DNA of 64,000 nt. Origin: Sarcomyxa edulis. Taxonomy: Eukaryota; Basidiomycota; Agaricomycetes; Agaricales; Mycenaceae. Below the pieces are notes generated by a model. The model ran no database searches. It saw nothing but the letters and a program-made list of their open reading frames with translations, and was not told where the DNA came from. Positions within the stretch are counted from its first letter, which is position 1; each line of letters starts with the position of its first letter. The position numbers and the translations under genes were made by a program. The stretch lies in NCBI GenBank assembly GCA_009761415.1, contig QUOL01000013.1, forward strand, positions 238,501 through 302,500, in the 5' to 3' direction. Shown here piece after piece: positions 11,934 to 23,960 of the stretch.

Positions 11934-14900
11934 CGCCCCAGACCATTGAATCTAGTAAGTGACATTCCTCGTACTCTGATACGTCGGTAGGATGAACATC
12001 ATCCACAGGTGTCACCGAACCTCTGTATCAGGTCAAACTTCTATCGGCGCTTCGAAGTGGTGAGTAGATGCTACTAAGTATGAGAGGAAGTTGTCCTCAT
12101 TTTCTATTAGGCGATCCCGCTCTGATTCATCCATTTCTGTCTGAAATCGGAAAGGACAGACGCGCTTCGACGGAGGGAGACATTGACACCGGAGCAGCTG
12201 CATTGCATTTGGCGGTCCGTTGTGCCTCTGGTGAGTAGCATACTGCATTCGGGAACTCTCAGGGAAGTTGACAGCGAAACACCAGCCGAAACCGTCTCAC
12301 TTCTATTGTCTCACCGCGCCATCTCGGTGAATGGTGTACATCCGCCGGGTACAGGTACCACGCCGTTGCATCTAGCAGCGTCTCTTGGAAGAGTGGATAT
12401 AGTCAACTTGCTCCTCGAACAAGACGGCATCGATGACACTCTACGAGATAGCCAGGGACGAACGTGCAAGGATGTTGCTAAAGGAAGAGAAGTAATTCGA
12501 GCTATCGACGGTGGGTGTCAGGCTTTCAAGCATATGTGTACTTTCCTTATAGATTTCTTGCAGACTCCCGCTCGTTTCTCAATGCATCGTATCGCTCTCT
12601 CCTTCGTTCCTACATTCTCTCACCGGCACAGACACAGCCGAATCCCGCTCTTCTAGGTCTTCTCGAATCACCTCGCATCCAATTTGTCAACCTCTCCTAT
12701 CTCGATGATGACTCCGGAACGTCCATTCTACACGAAGCTGCCCGACGGAAAGACTTGAGACTAATCGAACTCGCCGTTCGCGCAGGCGCCGACGTTTTCG
12801 TGAGAGACCGGAAAGGCAAGATGGCTTACGAGGGTGCAGGGAAAGACGATCGGGTTAGAGTTTTTCTTCGGCAATGTACGTTTGATCCTCTGTATCGCAC
12901 TCGCCCGCCGCCTCCGCTGACGATATCTTGCAGTTGCCAATCATGACACGACATTGATCCAAGCACCGCTATCTGAACCGCCCGTATTGAAAGGGTATCT
13001 CAACAAATACACCAATGTCGCCAAAGGATACAACACTCGTTGGCTCGTTCTCAAAGGCGGTATTCTTTCGTGTAAGTCGCCCTCATTCTTAGCTGATGTG
13101 GCCGGCGCTGAATATTTTGCCTATTCGGTAGACTATAGACATCAAGAAGACGAAACGGTAGCGAGCAGAGGATCCATATCCATGAAAACAGCTATACTCA
13201 AGATCCCCTCGAGTGGGGAGAAGCTCCGATTTGAAGTGCATTCCACTCCGTCGAGGGGTCATCATTCGGGCGTGCAGAAATGGTATCTAAAGGCAAACCA
13301 CCCGGTGGAGGCTGCGCGGTGGACGCAAGCGATTGGGAAGAGCATCGAATGGTACAAGAAAGAGGGGGATGGAGATCAGAGCAGGAAGAGCGGAGAGAGT
13401 GACTCGAGTGCGTTGAAACACCCACCTTCGATGACTCGTACAAGTCTGCACGGTCCTGGGCATGGCTCATCAACTCGGAAGAGACGTGGTGCTGGTGGAA
13501 GCGAAGGTGGATCTGTGACTGATTCATACGCTGACTTGGGCGATGCTGAGCCTGGCGATGATGCGAGTCCTAATCTCAACGGGGGTGCTGATGAAGGAAG
13601 GGCTGAAGAAGCGGATGACGAGCAAGACGATGAAGACGACGTTAGCAGGCAATCGTCTGAGGCAGACTCGACGCGTCGGACGCCACCTTATGATTCGAGT
13701 TTTGAACTTCATGGTAATTCTACCGCTGCACAGATGGAGTTGACTGCGCAGCTTCTTGCTAATTTGTCGATACCGCCGAATTCGCCGCCTCGAACTCTTG
13801 AGCTGAAGAACGCGCTCAAGGACTCCTTCTCGATGGTGCAGGGCATGTTCAATGAGTATGCGCAGATGGCTAGGGAACGGGAAGAATGGTGGAAGAAGCA
13901 ACTTCAACGAGAGAGGGCGAGGCAAGGTCTATGGGAAGAGAGTTTGGCTTCTGTTGTCAAAGAGGGTGAGATGCTTGAGAAGGAGTTGAGGATGAGAAGC
14001 AGGAAGAGAGGAAGTAGATTCTTCGACAGCAGTTTCAGTACCGTCGGGGATGGGACGGGGACTGTCCGGCAACGCCCCTCGACTTTGGGAGTCTCCAAGG
14101 GTGCTAGTATTGCGGAGGAGGGCACTCCTACCAAGACGGGTCTGCCAGTCCAAGACTACTTCCCGCCTTTTAGCCCTACCTCTAAGGTCGATGATGCTTC
14201 ACAGAAAACGCCGACAGCCTCTGTTCCAATTACGATGACACAAAAACAAGCCATGGCTTCTGTTGCGTCACCTCTTGCGATGACTTTCGATGATGGCGAG
14301 GAGATTGATACCGACGAAGAGGATGAGTTCTTCGACGCTATCGAGGCCAATACTCTCCCGAACCTTATCGTCAATGAAAGTATCGTCAGCCCGAATCATT
14401 CTCAAATGTCGTTACCCGCCGACTTCAACATAGAACCCTATGAGGCGTACAAACATCTGCGATCGCGGCTTCCCATTGGGAGCGATAACAGGCCTAGTAC
14501 CAGTCTGTGGTCTGTCTTGAAACATAGTATTGGAAAAGATTTGACGAAGATCAGTTTCCCTGTGTTCTTCAATGAGCCCACCAGCATGCTGCAGAGGATG
14601 GTAAGCAATCAATTCCTGATGATGCGATCGAAGATCTGACGAGTACTGTATATAGGCTGAAGACATGGAGTTCTCGGAGTGTCGTGAGTAACTTGCCAGC
14701 TAATCAGTGTCTTGTCGGTCACTAAAGCAGGCTATTAGTCGATGTTGCCTCCCGTGAGGCTGACCCTCATAGACGGATAGCATTCGTTGCTGCTTTTGCC
14801 ATGTCAAATTACTCCTCCACAATCGGCCGCATTGCCAAACCGTTCAATCCCATGCTTGTCAGTGTGTTCATTCTATCTGAATTCTTGATATCTGTGTCTG

Positions 14901-16070
14901 ACTAGACGATCATATAGGGAGAAACATTTGAGTACGTTAGGTTCGATAAGGAGTATAGATACGTTTCGGAACAAGTCAGCCACCATCCTCCTATATCAGC
15001 ATGTTGGGCAGAATCGCCCTCTTGGTATTACTATGGTGAAGTAAATATCCCTTTTTGTCGTCCAGAACACCGTTACTACCATGATATTGATGTATTCCTC
15101 CGCGTCGCCCATAGGTTGATGCTCAGAACAAATTCATGGGAAAATCGTTCGAGATCCGGCCAACAGGTGTTGCACACGCAGAGTTGGTACTTCCTGAAAA
15201 GTTAGGACCGGACTATCCCAAAGCGACTGGAAAATACGGGGCGGGAAAAGTCCTTGAGCATTATAGTTGGAAGAAGGTCACCACGAATGTCTCTGGATTT
15301 ATTCTAGGGTCCCCGACGATAGACCACTATGGTGATATGATCGTACGTGCTTTTTCTGTCTGTCTTTCGAGATGTGCTGATGTTTGTTCAAGATCATTAA
15401 TCACCGGACCAACGATGAGTGTATCTTAACCTTCAAACCCCGAGGCTGGCGAGGGAAAGACGCTTACGAGATTACGGGTCAAGTTCGAGATTCATCTGGT
15501 AAAGTGACATACGAGTTGGCTGGGAGATGGAACTCCCAACTGATCGCTCGGATGGTTGGTACTGGAAGCGGATTCCTACATCCTGATGTCGCAGTCAGCG
15601 GCCCCACGTCTCCTTCTGCGACCCCGGAGTACATTCTACTATGGAGGAATTCAGAAAAGCCTCCGGCGCCGTTCAATCTGACTCCCTTTGCTATAACCTT
15701 GAATGATCTTCCCAAGGACACATTACGACCGTTCATCTGTCCTACGGATTGTCGTCTGCGCCCTGACCAACGAGCGTTCGAGTTGGGCAAATACGAGCTA
15801 GCTAACGAGCTCAAGAATTCACAGGAGGAGAAACAGCGTGCAACAAGGAAAGCTAGAGAAGAAGGCACTCTACCTCCCCATAAACCTCGTTGGTTCTCTG
15901 CACAGACGGATGGCGACACTGGAGAGCGGGTTTGGGCACCCTCGCGAGTCAGTGACGCATTGCTCGAATATTGGTCTGAAAGGGAGAATGCTTGGAAGGC
16001 AGGTGGTCAGGTCCCCTGGAAGGACGTTGAACCTATATTCATCGAAGAACCGGACTCGCTTTACGCATGA
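11934..16070 (+). CDS. Oxysterol-binding protein, Osh1/Osh2 type (ANK-PH-FFAT-ORD)
   Basis: Lipid-transfer protein moving sterol or PI4P at ER contact sites. Starts [10 protein letters not shown] at 11934; small introns follow. N-terminal ankyrin repeats are visible ([60 protein letters not shown]). A PH domain follows ([25 protein letters not shown], intron, [18 protein letters not shown], then GEKLRFEV and ARWTQAIG). Next is an acidic, low-complexity linker and a FFAT motif at 14325-14348. The ORD starts [14 protein letters not shown] and contains [11 protein letters not shown], the OSBP signature, then [11 protein letters not shown]; it ends EPDSLYA. The order equals that of yeast Osh1/Osh2. 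An in-frame intron at about 13073-13132 can be mistaken for coding. Complete. Confidence 0.93.
14325..14348 (+). other. FFAT motif (ER VAP-binding) coding segment
   Basis: The codons read EFFDAIEA, directly after an acidic run (EEIDTDEED). This fits the FFAT consensus EFFDAxE with its usual acidic flank, which binds the MSP domain of VAP/Scs2 proteins on the ER. Confidence 0.85.
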
Positions 16071-16544
16071 ACATGGATGCACAAGGGTTGTATAGGTATT
16101 TATTGAAGATTTTGCATATCGTAGGACCACATTGTAGTGTAAATTATGTATCTCATTTTCGGATTCTGTGTTGCATATAGAGACGTCGCGATGGATTTTG
16201 TGTCTGGTATCTTTGAGCCACATGTAGGTCATCGTCGGACTCTGGTCAGAGATGCTGCAGTTTGGCCGTAGATACTTATCAATCAGGCACTTTATGGGTA
16301 TGGTCAAGATCATATACACATGTTTTCTCTTTGTGTCCATTATATTGATACAGAAAGGCATTATAAGAAAACGAAGATACAGTACTTATTGTCACTAATG
16401 ACCCAAGGGATATCAAACCAGTATAAGGGTCTATTCAGGTGAATAAATGAATAAATAAAGAGCCACTCAGTAGTCTGTAGATATGCAAAAACAATGTCTA
16501 CAGGGCAAAGATGCTAGAAAACAGACGCGTGAGTTTTGAGTTTA
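16071..16544. other. 3' space between convergent genes
   Basis: Holds the 3' ends of the oxysterol-binding protein gene and of secreted paralogue B. An AATAAATGAATAAATAAA stretch near 16441-16459 could serve polyadenylation. No coding sequence recognised. Confidence 0.4.
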
Positions 16545-19018
16545 TCAAATCACATATATGGTCTGTACGCACTCAGCTGCCGAGACTAATTCATCAACCA
16601 CGGATGCTGCATCACCAACCCCACTAGCGGGACAGGCGAGGCCGTCACGTTTGCGTAGACTCGAAACACGAGTCGAAGATCTTTTCTTGGAGGTGGAGCC
16701 AGAGAAGCATTTCTGTGCAAAAAGGTAAGCGATCCTTCATCTTCACAGAGGTGGCAGTATCGAGACGTTTACCTGGAAAATCTGGAATTGCTTGTTGAAC
16801 AAATCAACTGAAGTAGACTTGTCGAATAATCCGAAAAAGTCCCCGGAAGCACCAGCGCTGATATCAAGTCCCGCAGTGAGATCCACGCAACCATCGAAAC
16901 TGGCAGAAGTGTTGGTCGTAGTGGTGACTTTGTTGGTAGTCGAGCTCATAGTAGAATGAGAACTTGAAGAACTGGAGACGGCAGATGAGACGGTCATGGA
17001 TTTAGCAACAGAGGTAGTAGATGTGGCAACGGATGTCGATTTGGCGACGGATGTAGACTCTGTCGAGGATGCGGAGGATGCAGCGTATGCGACATAACCA
17101 TAATCTGAACTGGATGACGTAGGTGCAGCGGCGGTATAGTAGGACCTCTTCATCATTTTCGAGGAAGTTGCGCTCTTCATACTGGCGACGGCGCTACTAG
17201 CCGAGGATTTAGTGACACTCGATGAAGTAGACATGGCCGCACTCGAGACAGAGGATTTGGCAGCGCTCGATGTAGATCCCTTACCGATGGAAACATCGGC
17301 TTCAGCGGTGGCATTCAGGGAAAGGGCCAGAACGGCACTCGCGTCCCTAGGATCATTATACCAGAATCAAAATCAAGATTTACAGATGAGAATAACGAGA
17401 CGTACAAGTCCAAGAACACGTTGGCTGATGCAGCTCCTGCAAGAGCTGATATCCCGACATTGAGTGTAGGAATGAGATGTGCTTCGACGCTTCCAGTAGC
17501 TTTGACGTCGGGACTGACGGAAATCTTGACAGCTGTGGTTTGATAATTAGATATCGCGTCCTAGCCAACAGAGAATGCAGGAAACCTACGCGTATCTCCA
17601 AGGTTGAATGCACCATTGGAGTTTTGTCCGTTCTGTGGGGGGAAGAACAGCTGGGCGTTTTTAGCGTTGAAACTGATTCCGACATCCATATCCAGATTAA
17701 CATCGAGCGTGGCCTTGGCTTGAGCGTTGAGTTGGAAGGAAGGTCCAATTGTAAGGATACTGTGCAAGAGTCAAGACCAAGTCGAAGCTGCGATGCATAC
17801 TTAAAGAGACTCACCCAGGAAAATCGAGGCCAGCGATAGGAAGCTCGAAGAGAGTGATTTTGCCAGAATCAAGTGTCCCGGTAGCATCTGCCGTCAAAGT
17901 CAAGGTCCCATCGAGATCTGCTGTGAAATCCGCAAAGACTTGGAATTGTGTCAATTTCGGTGGAATGATTGTTCCCGAGGCCGCTACCCCGAGAGTAACG
18001 TTCGCATCGGCCTTGCCATCCACATCTACCGACACACTAGCCGTGAGAGCACCGCAAGAAATACTGTCGTTGAACAGGTTGGCAGATTTATCTATGGAGA
18101 TTGGTGGCAGCGCTAGAGATTTGTTCACATTGACATTATCCAGATTCTTGATTTCTGTATATCACGATGAGAATTTTGGAGAGTGGCGAGGAAGATGTTG
18201 ACCTACTGTCAATGGCATCACCGATGAAATCGAAGAAACCACGCTCGGCGAAACGGCTGCGACGTTGGGGACCGAGAGCACTGACATCTATGTCGCCATT
18301 GGCGCCAGGGATGTTGGCTCCCTGGATCGCGATGTTGACGTTGCCTGCTCTGGGCACCTTGTCAGACATTGACCGTACGTCTGAATGATGAAATGGACTC
18401 ACTTCGAAGTGTCAACAGCTCCGAAATCAGTATCAAGACTCAGAGCCTTCACTTGTGGTTGTGAGCCATCCCTTCGTACGAGCCTTGCAGCAATGTTAGC
18501 TGGGATTGACTGATCATCGGGCACCCATGACTTCGCAATGCGAGCAAACGGACTCTGGCCGCACTGTACGAAGGTATCAACCTCGTTAGTCTTCTTGAAA
18601 ATACCTGCAAAAATATTAGATCCGCTCACATTGTCCGGTAGGCGAACAATCTTTCCTTCGGCTCCTGAGCCTTGGTACAAATGATCACACCCTGCTGTAG
18701 TAGTATCGGTGCTTTGACAGACAAGACGAATATCCTGAGAAGTTGCATCTGGAGAACAGCCCAATATCATCCAACCAGCAGCTGTTGTGATATCAGTAAT
18801 GGCATTCACTGAGCCCCACTACGAAGGAAATAAATGAGAGCCGTGTCTGTTTCTGTGCGGATTTTTGGGCTTACTATCTTCATGGTTCCAGACGATGATC
18901 CTGCAGTATCAGGAATATCCCAAGAACATGACCCCGAGAAACAAGGCGTGGTCCAGTCATTGGTAGCAGACACAACTGCAGAAAGCAGAGGCAAAACAAT
19001 GAAAAACGAGTGAACCAT
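16545..19018 (-). CDS. Secreted protein, inverted paralogue B, with Ser/Thr-rich insert
   Basis: Starts MVHSFFIVLPLLSAVVSA (signal peptide) at 19018, then NDWTTPCFSGSCSWDIPD, matching paralogue A. Further exons give SQDIRLVCQS, DHLYQGSGAEGKIVRLPDN, CGQSPFARIAKSWVPDDQS, ALSLDTDFGAVDTSK and NVNIAIQGANIPGANGD. The C-terminal part has DGCVDLTAGLDISAGASGDFFGLFD. Unlike A, it has a roughly 110-residue Ser/Ala/Thr/Val-rich block (about 16930-17280) full of short repeats such as VAKST and SSASS, likely an O-glycosylated linker. The last exon ends ECVQTIYVI at 16548. Nine or more small introns. Extracellular by inference; function unknown. Confidence 0.76.
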
Positions 19019-19498
19019 GATTGAGCAGAAATCCGAAGAAGAAAAGGGCCGACCGGGGCTAAAGAACGAAGGGAGAACGAAGGAATGAAAAGGACGAGGA
19101 ACAAGGAGGCCAGTCGTCCACCAGGGTATAAGAAATGGGAGAAAATGATCGTCGCTGATCAGATTTTATATGTGCATAGCCAGTACCCCGTGTATGGGAA
19201 CAGACATCGCAAAGATCTAAGCCAAGGAAAAGACTGCGATAGTTGGCGATAGTTGGTGATAGTTGTGAGGCTGCTCGATCAGTCAACGAAGTTCGAGGGA
19301 AGATCAATTGAAATGTCCAGCCTCCGGATCAAAATTTCTCGACATGAGCGCTCACAGCACATGGCACATAAGTGCAGGCGTCGGTATTGCTCGTGGACTT
19401 AGGATTAGGTACCTAGACTGGAGATGGTAAGACGAAAGGATCGATCCAAAGCCTTAGATGAGTGACGCGATGTAGGGATGGTTGAGAAAACAAAAACA
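19019..19498. other. Promoter region of secreted paralogue B
   Basis: Upstream of the ATG at 19018, a CATATAAAA stretch on the minus strand near 19165-19173 is a possible TATA box. Nothing else recognised up to the tRNA. Confidence 0.35.
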
Positions 19499-19601
19499 TG
19501 CCCCCCGCCAGGATCGAACTGGCGACCTTCGGATTGCCCGTGCAGAACACAGTCATAGTCTTCTATGAGACCGAAATCATAACCAGCTAGACCAGGGAGG
19601 C
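19499..19601 (-). tRNA. Elongator tRNA-Met (CAU) with 29-nt intron
   Basis: The 5' strand GCCTCCC pairs with the 3' GGGGGGC (one T-G wobble), and the discriminator base A is at 19499. The D stem is GTC/GAT. The anticodon stem TCGGT/TCCGA has the T31-T39 mismatch also seen in yeast elongator tRNA-Met. The loop is CTCATAA with anticodon CAT, the variable loop AGGTC, the T arm GCCAG-TTCGATC-CTGGC. Removing 19535-19563 (29 nt, just 3' of position 37, the canonical site) leaves 74 nt. Exon 1 is 19564-19601 and exon 2 is 19499-19534. CCA is not encoded, as usual in eukaryotes. Confidence 0.92.
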
Positions 19602-20093
19602 CTGTATCAAAGGTTCAAAGAGGAAGACACGGACAGCACGGGGTGCGGAGATCTGCCACGGGCCCAAAGCTATCGTCCACAGAATAAATTAGGACCAAAC
19701 AGGATCTCGGCCGGCCGGGCAACTTGCGGGCAACGCAACCCAAACGCAACCAGACGCAACTTGGACGCAACGACCAGCTGAGTGTGTCTTGACTTTTGAG
19801 ATCTCGAGAACAGTATCTATGCTCCATATATCAAGTAGCTAATCAACTATATTTTCATTCAACAACAGGTCCTCGCAGGAGAACCATACACCGTGGCATC
19901 AACGTCACTACCAAGAGTGTACCGTTCATAAGCGTCACCAAACTCGTATCGGTCCTCGCGTTGGCGACGTTCATGGAGAGCCTTTATGTGGGGGAGGCTA
20001 GCAGCTGGTCCTCGGAGTTTGCGCCCGCTAGGAAGCGAAGGTGGGTCCAGTCCAGTCTGTTGGTGATTTAGTCTAGACGAACTTCATGAAACG
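19602..20093. other. Intergenic, nothing recognised
   Basis: Contains a short run of ACGCAAC repeats near 19733-19770 (five variants of CAACxxxACGCAAC), upstream of the tRNA. No gene seen. Confidence 0.35.
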
Positions 20094-20561
20094 TTAGAAC
20101 TGATTTACCTCTGCTTTACACTTCTCAAAGAGTTCACGAAGTGATCCTCCGTGATCAAATACACCCGCCGCAGATTGACGTAGTTTCATCTCATCCCGTA
20201 ACTGGAATGTAGCTAACGAATCGAGTAGATTGTCCACAGTCAGCATGACACCATATTGGCGAGCACCGTTTGCTGTGATGAGGCCTTGTCGGACTTCGCT
20301 CGCAACAAGTTCTGCATCGCGTTCCAATGCGTCGCCCCAACCACCGCCACTGAGAAAAACAGAGTTAATAAAAGCTGATATGAGAACAGTGCATTGCTTG
20401 CCCCCATGTTCGCCTGTAGAGGCATGTCAGAAAAATCCATCCGTAGAGTTCATTTGTCAGACATACCATTCTAACACATCGTTCGGAGAGACTTTGATGA
20501 AGTCCACTTTTGATTGCAAAGCTATGCGAGGTGGATTGATTGTATCGAGAGAATACCGTAC
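20094..20561 (-). pseudogene. Hydantoinase B (HyuB) C-terminal remnant
   Basis: Tail of a hydantoinase/5-oxoprolinase, an ATP-dependent cyclic-amide hydrolase. Reading from 20561: VRYSLDTINPPRI, then KVDFIKVSPNDVLEW, an intron, RTWG, a GC-AG intron, then GGGWGDALERDAEL, VRQGLITANGARQYGVML, and the end AEVNQF with TAA at 20094. The glycine-rich GGGGWGD and following segment are typical of the HyuB end. Upstream an in-frame stop closes the frame and TE sequence begins at about 20570-20640. Its N-terminal partner is 25813-27045. About 900 residues that belong between them are missing, by comparison with the usual 1200-1300 residue fusion. Confidence 0.82.
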
Positions 20562-20599
20562 CAAGTGTCAGGAAACGACTCATTTTGGACTTTATCTTT

Positions 20600-21440
20600 G
20601 ATCTTATCTTATCTTATCAGGGGGCTATAGTTATTCCTTGGGATACCTTTATTCCTGCTGCTGACTGATGCGATTACTAAGGTGCTGCGGAGTTGCATCA
20701 TCATCTTACTAACGGTGTTCCATTATGTTCCATAGGATTCTATAGCTTACCAATCATGTAATGTAGGTAGATATATAAAGGGCGCTATGCACCCTGGGGA
20801 TCCTCAGTTCGATCTCTCAGGATTACCGCTAATCTAGGGGGAACCTAAGTCATATAACTCCTGTAGTGTCTTCTATCGCTTCCCTCCTCTCTCTTTCCCT
20901 TTGTATCTCCTCTCCTCCTCTTTCTCTGTTCTCGCCTTTCGCTCGTGACGCTTCAGTGGCCCGCTGGTCTTGTATAGATTGGTGTTGCCCTGACAGAAGA
21001 TCGAACTCACCCTACGACGCCCTAATCCTGAAATACACGCTGCGCCCCTCCATTCCCTCTTTCCATTCACATTACTAACTACCCTTTTACCTCGCCATCA
21101 AGAACTTGTGTTCCACTCAACTCAGCTGACAAGCATAATCTGAAGTAACGTTGAGCCCGACTTCAGATCTGCAGTAGTCGCCAAGGCTTAACCGCGCAAT
21201 AGTCCTTTTGGAAGAGAAGAAGGATATTGTCTGAGTAGCAACAGAACACAAGCCAACGGCACCTCGCCTTACGCATACCGCGCTACACTCATATTGTTTT
21301 CGCTCGTGCATACTATCCGGTTGGGTTGATCCGTCTAACCAACGGGGACCTGTTTAGTATCACACATTCGATCGTGTCTGTAGTAACCTCCCCACCTTTC
21401 CATAACTCCTTCCCACCTCGCATCTCCTCTTGCTACTACC
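20600..21440 (+). mobile_element. Putative 5' LTR and leader of the gypsy element
   Basis: The stretch between the HyuB remnant and gag. It has ATATATAAAG at 20771-20780, a likely Pol II TATA for an LTR promoter, a pyrimidine-rich tract (20880-20945), and no coding frame. I cannot fix the LTR ends, because no second LTR exists in the window to align with, and I cannot name the primer-binding site. The left edge near 20599-20614 is a TCTTA repeat. Confidence 0.45.
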
Positions 21441-22430
21441 ATGGAGGACCCTGATGACCGCATTACGCAACTCGAAACCCAAATCGCCGCCCTCACCAAC
21501 CTGCTGAACCAACAGCTTGCCCAACCCCAGCCACAACCCATGCCGCAACCACTTCCTGCCCCTCATCCCCGACTTCCCAAAATCAATCCCCCTCGTATTT
21601 TCTCTGGAGATAAAGCCCAGGCTGATGCGTTCATCAACGAAAACATCAACTATATGAACGGTCGAGCCATTGAGTTCCCAAACGATGATACCAAAATCTC
21701 GTTTGCGCTCTCATACATCCAGGGGGGAACCGCACAAACCTTTGTGGATTTGGCGTTAACGGCTATCAGTCAGGTTGGAACAATAGATCCTATGACCTCT
21801 CTCCGGCGACAGGCTCCCTTCACCAGCTGGAATGACTTTATCCAAAAATTCAGAAAGTCTTTTGCCGATCCCAATCCCCAAGATACGGCTCAGACTGACA
21901 TGAGCAAGTTGTTCCAGGGCAGCCAGACCGCCGACGAGTACGTCCGGGCTTTTGCATCGATCGCCCCACGTACTGGGTACAATAAGGTAGCGTTGATTGA
22001 AAAGTTCGAAACGGGTCTAAACCATCGGCTTCGAGAACGCGTCTACGCATTACCTGCTATGCCAAACACCCTGGCTGGCTGGTACGAATGGGTGCTAAAG
22101 CTGGACAATCAACGCATTCGCTACAACGAGAAAGCCAAGAACGTCTGGAACGACACATCCAGGACACAACCTCGTCGAGACAAACCAGTAGCTCCGCCTC
22201 CAGCCCCAGTTGTACCACCTCAACGTCAGCCCGATGCGCCAAGGCAAAGGGACCCAGACGCCATGGATGTGGATCGCGCCGGCAAACGTCCACCTATCAA
22301 ATGCTTCCGTTGCCAACGGCTAGGACACATTGCTCGTAACTGTACCTATGCCGACATCAGAAGCATGACGTTTGACGAGTTGAGAGAGTACTTCCGAAAG
22401 GAAGAGGGTTTTCAAAACGGCAATCAGTAA
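21441..22430 (+). mobile_element. Ty3/gypsy gag
   Basis: Intronless frame of 329 codons: a coiled start (TQLETQIAALTNLLNQQLAQ), a Gln/Pro-rich spacer, a retrotransposon capsid domain (PPRIFSGDKAQADAFI, then FTSWNDFIQKFRKSFADPNP and GSQTADEYVRAF), and a CCHC zinc knuckle CFRCQRLGHIARNC near the end. Domain order and length fit gag of fungal Ty3/gypsy elements. No internal stop. A -1 slippery heptamer precedes the stop, linking it to pol. Confidence 0.9.
22406..22412 (+). promoter_or_regulatory. Putative -1 ribosomal frameshift site
   Basis: GGGTTTT in gag phase reads G GGT TTT, which fits X XXY YYZ. Slipping back one base enters the pol frame, which is open through the gag stop. A downstream stimulatory structure was not tested. 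Confidence 0.5.
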
Positions 22431-23960
22431 CTTCCACAAACTCGATTGCCGCTACCAAGGGTTCCGATTCTAGAATAGAAAAACATGTACATTTTGAAGA
22501 AAATAAAGTTGTTTCCCCCGCTCACGAATCGAAACCCCCTGTGGAAAAACATTATGTCAGAACCCTCAACCTTAAGACACACGTTTCTATGAACGTTGGT
22601 CTTAGAACTCTTGACACTCATCGTGCAATCAACATTGATGCGTTGCTGGATTCAGGGGCCACTACATTGTTTATGGATAAAGAATTTGCAAAAGGCAATG
22701 GGCTAGCAACCCGACGACTGAAAAGACCCATTCAAGTATACAATGTAGATGGAACCCTGAACGAAGGAGGGTCGATCACAGAAGAAGTAGACATGATCCT
22801 GAACTATAAGGGGCATAAGGAACGTGCTACTTTTGCGATCACCAACCTTGGAAAGATGGCGGTTATTATCGGACACTCCTGGTTGAAGAAGCACAACCCG
22901 GAAATAGACTGGGAAAAGGGTGAAGTGGAGATGACTAGGTGTCCAAAAGAATGTGGGTACGACGCTAAGGTACGCCGCAAGGCAAAAGCCAAAGCTAAGA
23001 CCCCATTCCCCACCATGGTCAACGAAGATGAAGAAGGTGAAGACGAAGAAGCCATCTACCACACGTGGTATGATCCTTGGGCTCATAAAGAAGACGACGA
23101 GTATGAAGAAATTCCAACGGAACGGATATTCTTTGCTGGTGACGCAGGGGTCTTTCAATCTAAACCTAAACCCGAAACCATAGTTCCCGAACAGTATCAT
23201 GAATTCTTAGAACTGTTCGAAAAGAAGGCGTCGGAACGACTCCCTGAACGACGACCTTGGGACCATCCCATAGATCTGAAAGACACCTTTATTCCTCAAA
23301 ACCCTAAACTGTACCCTCTGTCACCAAAAGAACAAAAGGAACTCGACGAATTCATCGACGAGAACCTACGCAAAGGATATATCCGACCCTCGAAGTCTCC
23401 CCAAGCGGCTCCCTTCTTCTTCGTAAAAAAGAAAGACGGTACGAATCGCCCGGTTCAAGACTATCGGCATCTGAACTCCCACACAGTCAAGAACGCTTAC
23501 CCACTACCCCTAATCCCCGAACTTGTCGATAAACTTAAAAACGCAAAGATCTTCACCAAATTAGACCTACGGTGGGGATACAACAATTTGCGCATCAAGG
23601 AAGGGGATGAGTGGAAAGCAGCCTTCAAAACCAACAGAGGGATGTTCGAACCAACCGTTATGTTCTTTGGACTGATGAATTCGCCGGCTTCCTTCCAGAC
23701 CATGATGAACCACATTCTCAAACCGCTGATCGATAAAGGAGTAGTCATTGTTTACATGGACGACATCCTGATCTTCACCAAGACACTGGAAGAACACAGG
23801 AAAATAGTCAAACAAGTTCTTGAAATCCTACGAGACAATGATCTATTCCTTAAACCCGAAAAATGCGAGTTTGAGAAAACAGAGCTGGAATACCTCGGTC
23901 TCATCATCTCGGGTGACCACATTAGAATGGATCCCAAGAAAGTCGAAGCAGTCATGAAGT
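22413..23960 (+). mobile_element. Ty3/gypsy pol, truncated after reverse transcriptase
   Basis: Pol frame, -1 relative to gag and open from inside gag. It has an aspartic protease (NIDALLDSGATTLFMD), then the reverse transcriptase: FVKKKDGTNRPVQDYR, TKLDLRWGYNNLRI, MFFGLMNSPASFQTMMN, and the catalytic YMDDILIF, then KPEKCEFEKTELEYLGLIIS. Sequence like pol stops at KKVEAVMK (about 23960), where the terminal repeat of another element begins. RNase H, integrase and the 3' LTR are absent, so the element cannot be autonomous. Confidence 0.9.

Noticed and set aside
12183..12946. Two plus-strand ankyrin frames as separate small genes
   Set aside because: GT-AG introns join them in phase to the PH and ORD exons, giving one Osh protein.
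13073..13132. Coding sequence reading [12 protein letters not shown] in the PH domain
   Set aside because: It is an in-frame intron (GTAAGT to AG); removing it restores LSYYRHQEDE, the usual PH strand.
19499..19601. tRNA-Glu or another isotype
   Set aside because: TCCCTGG near the 5' end recalls animal tRNA-Glu, but the acceptor pairing and the loop CTCATAA fix the anticodon as CAT with yeast-like elongator Met features.
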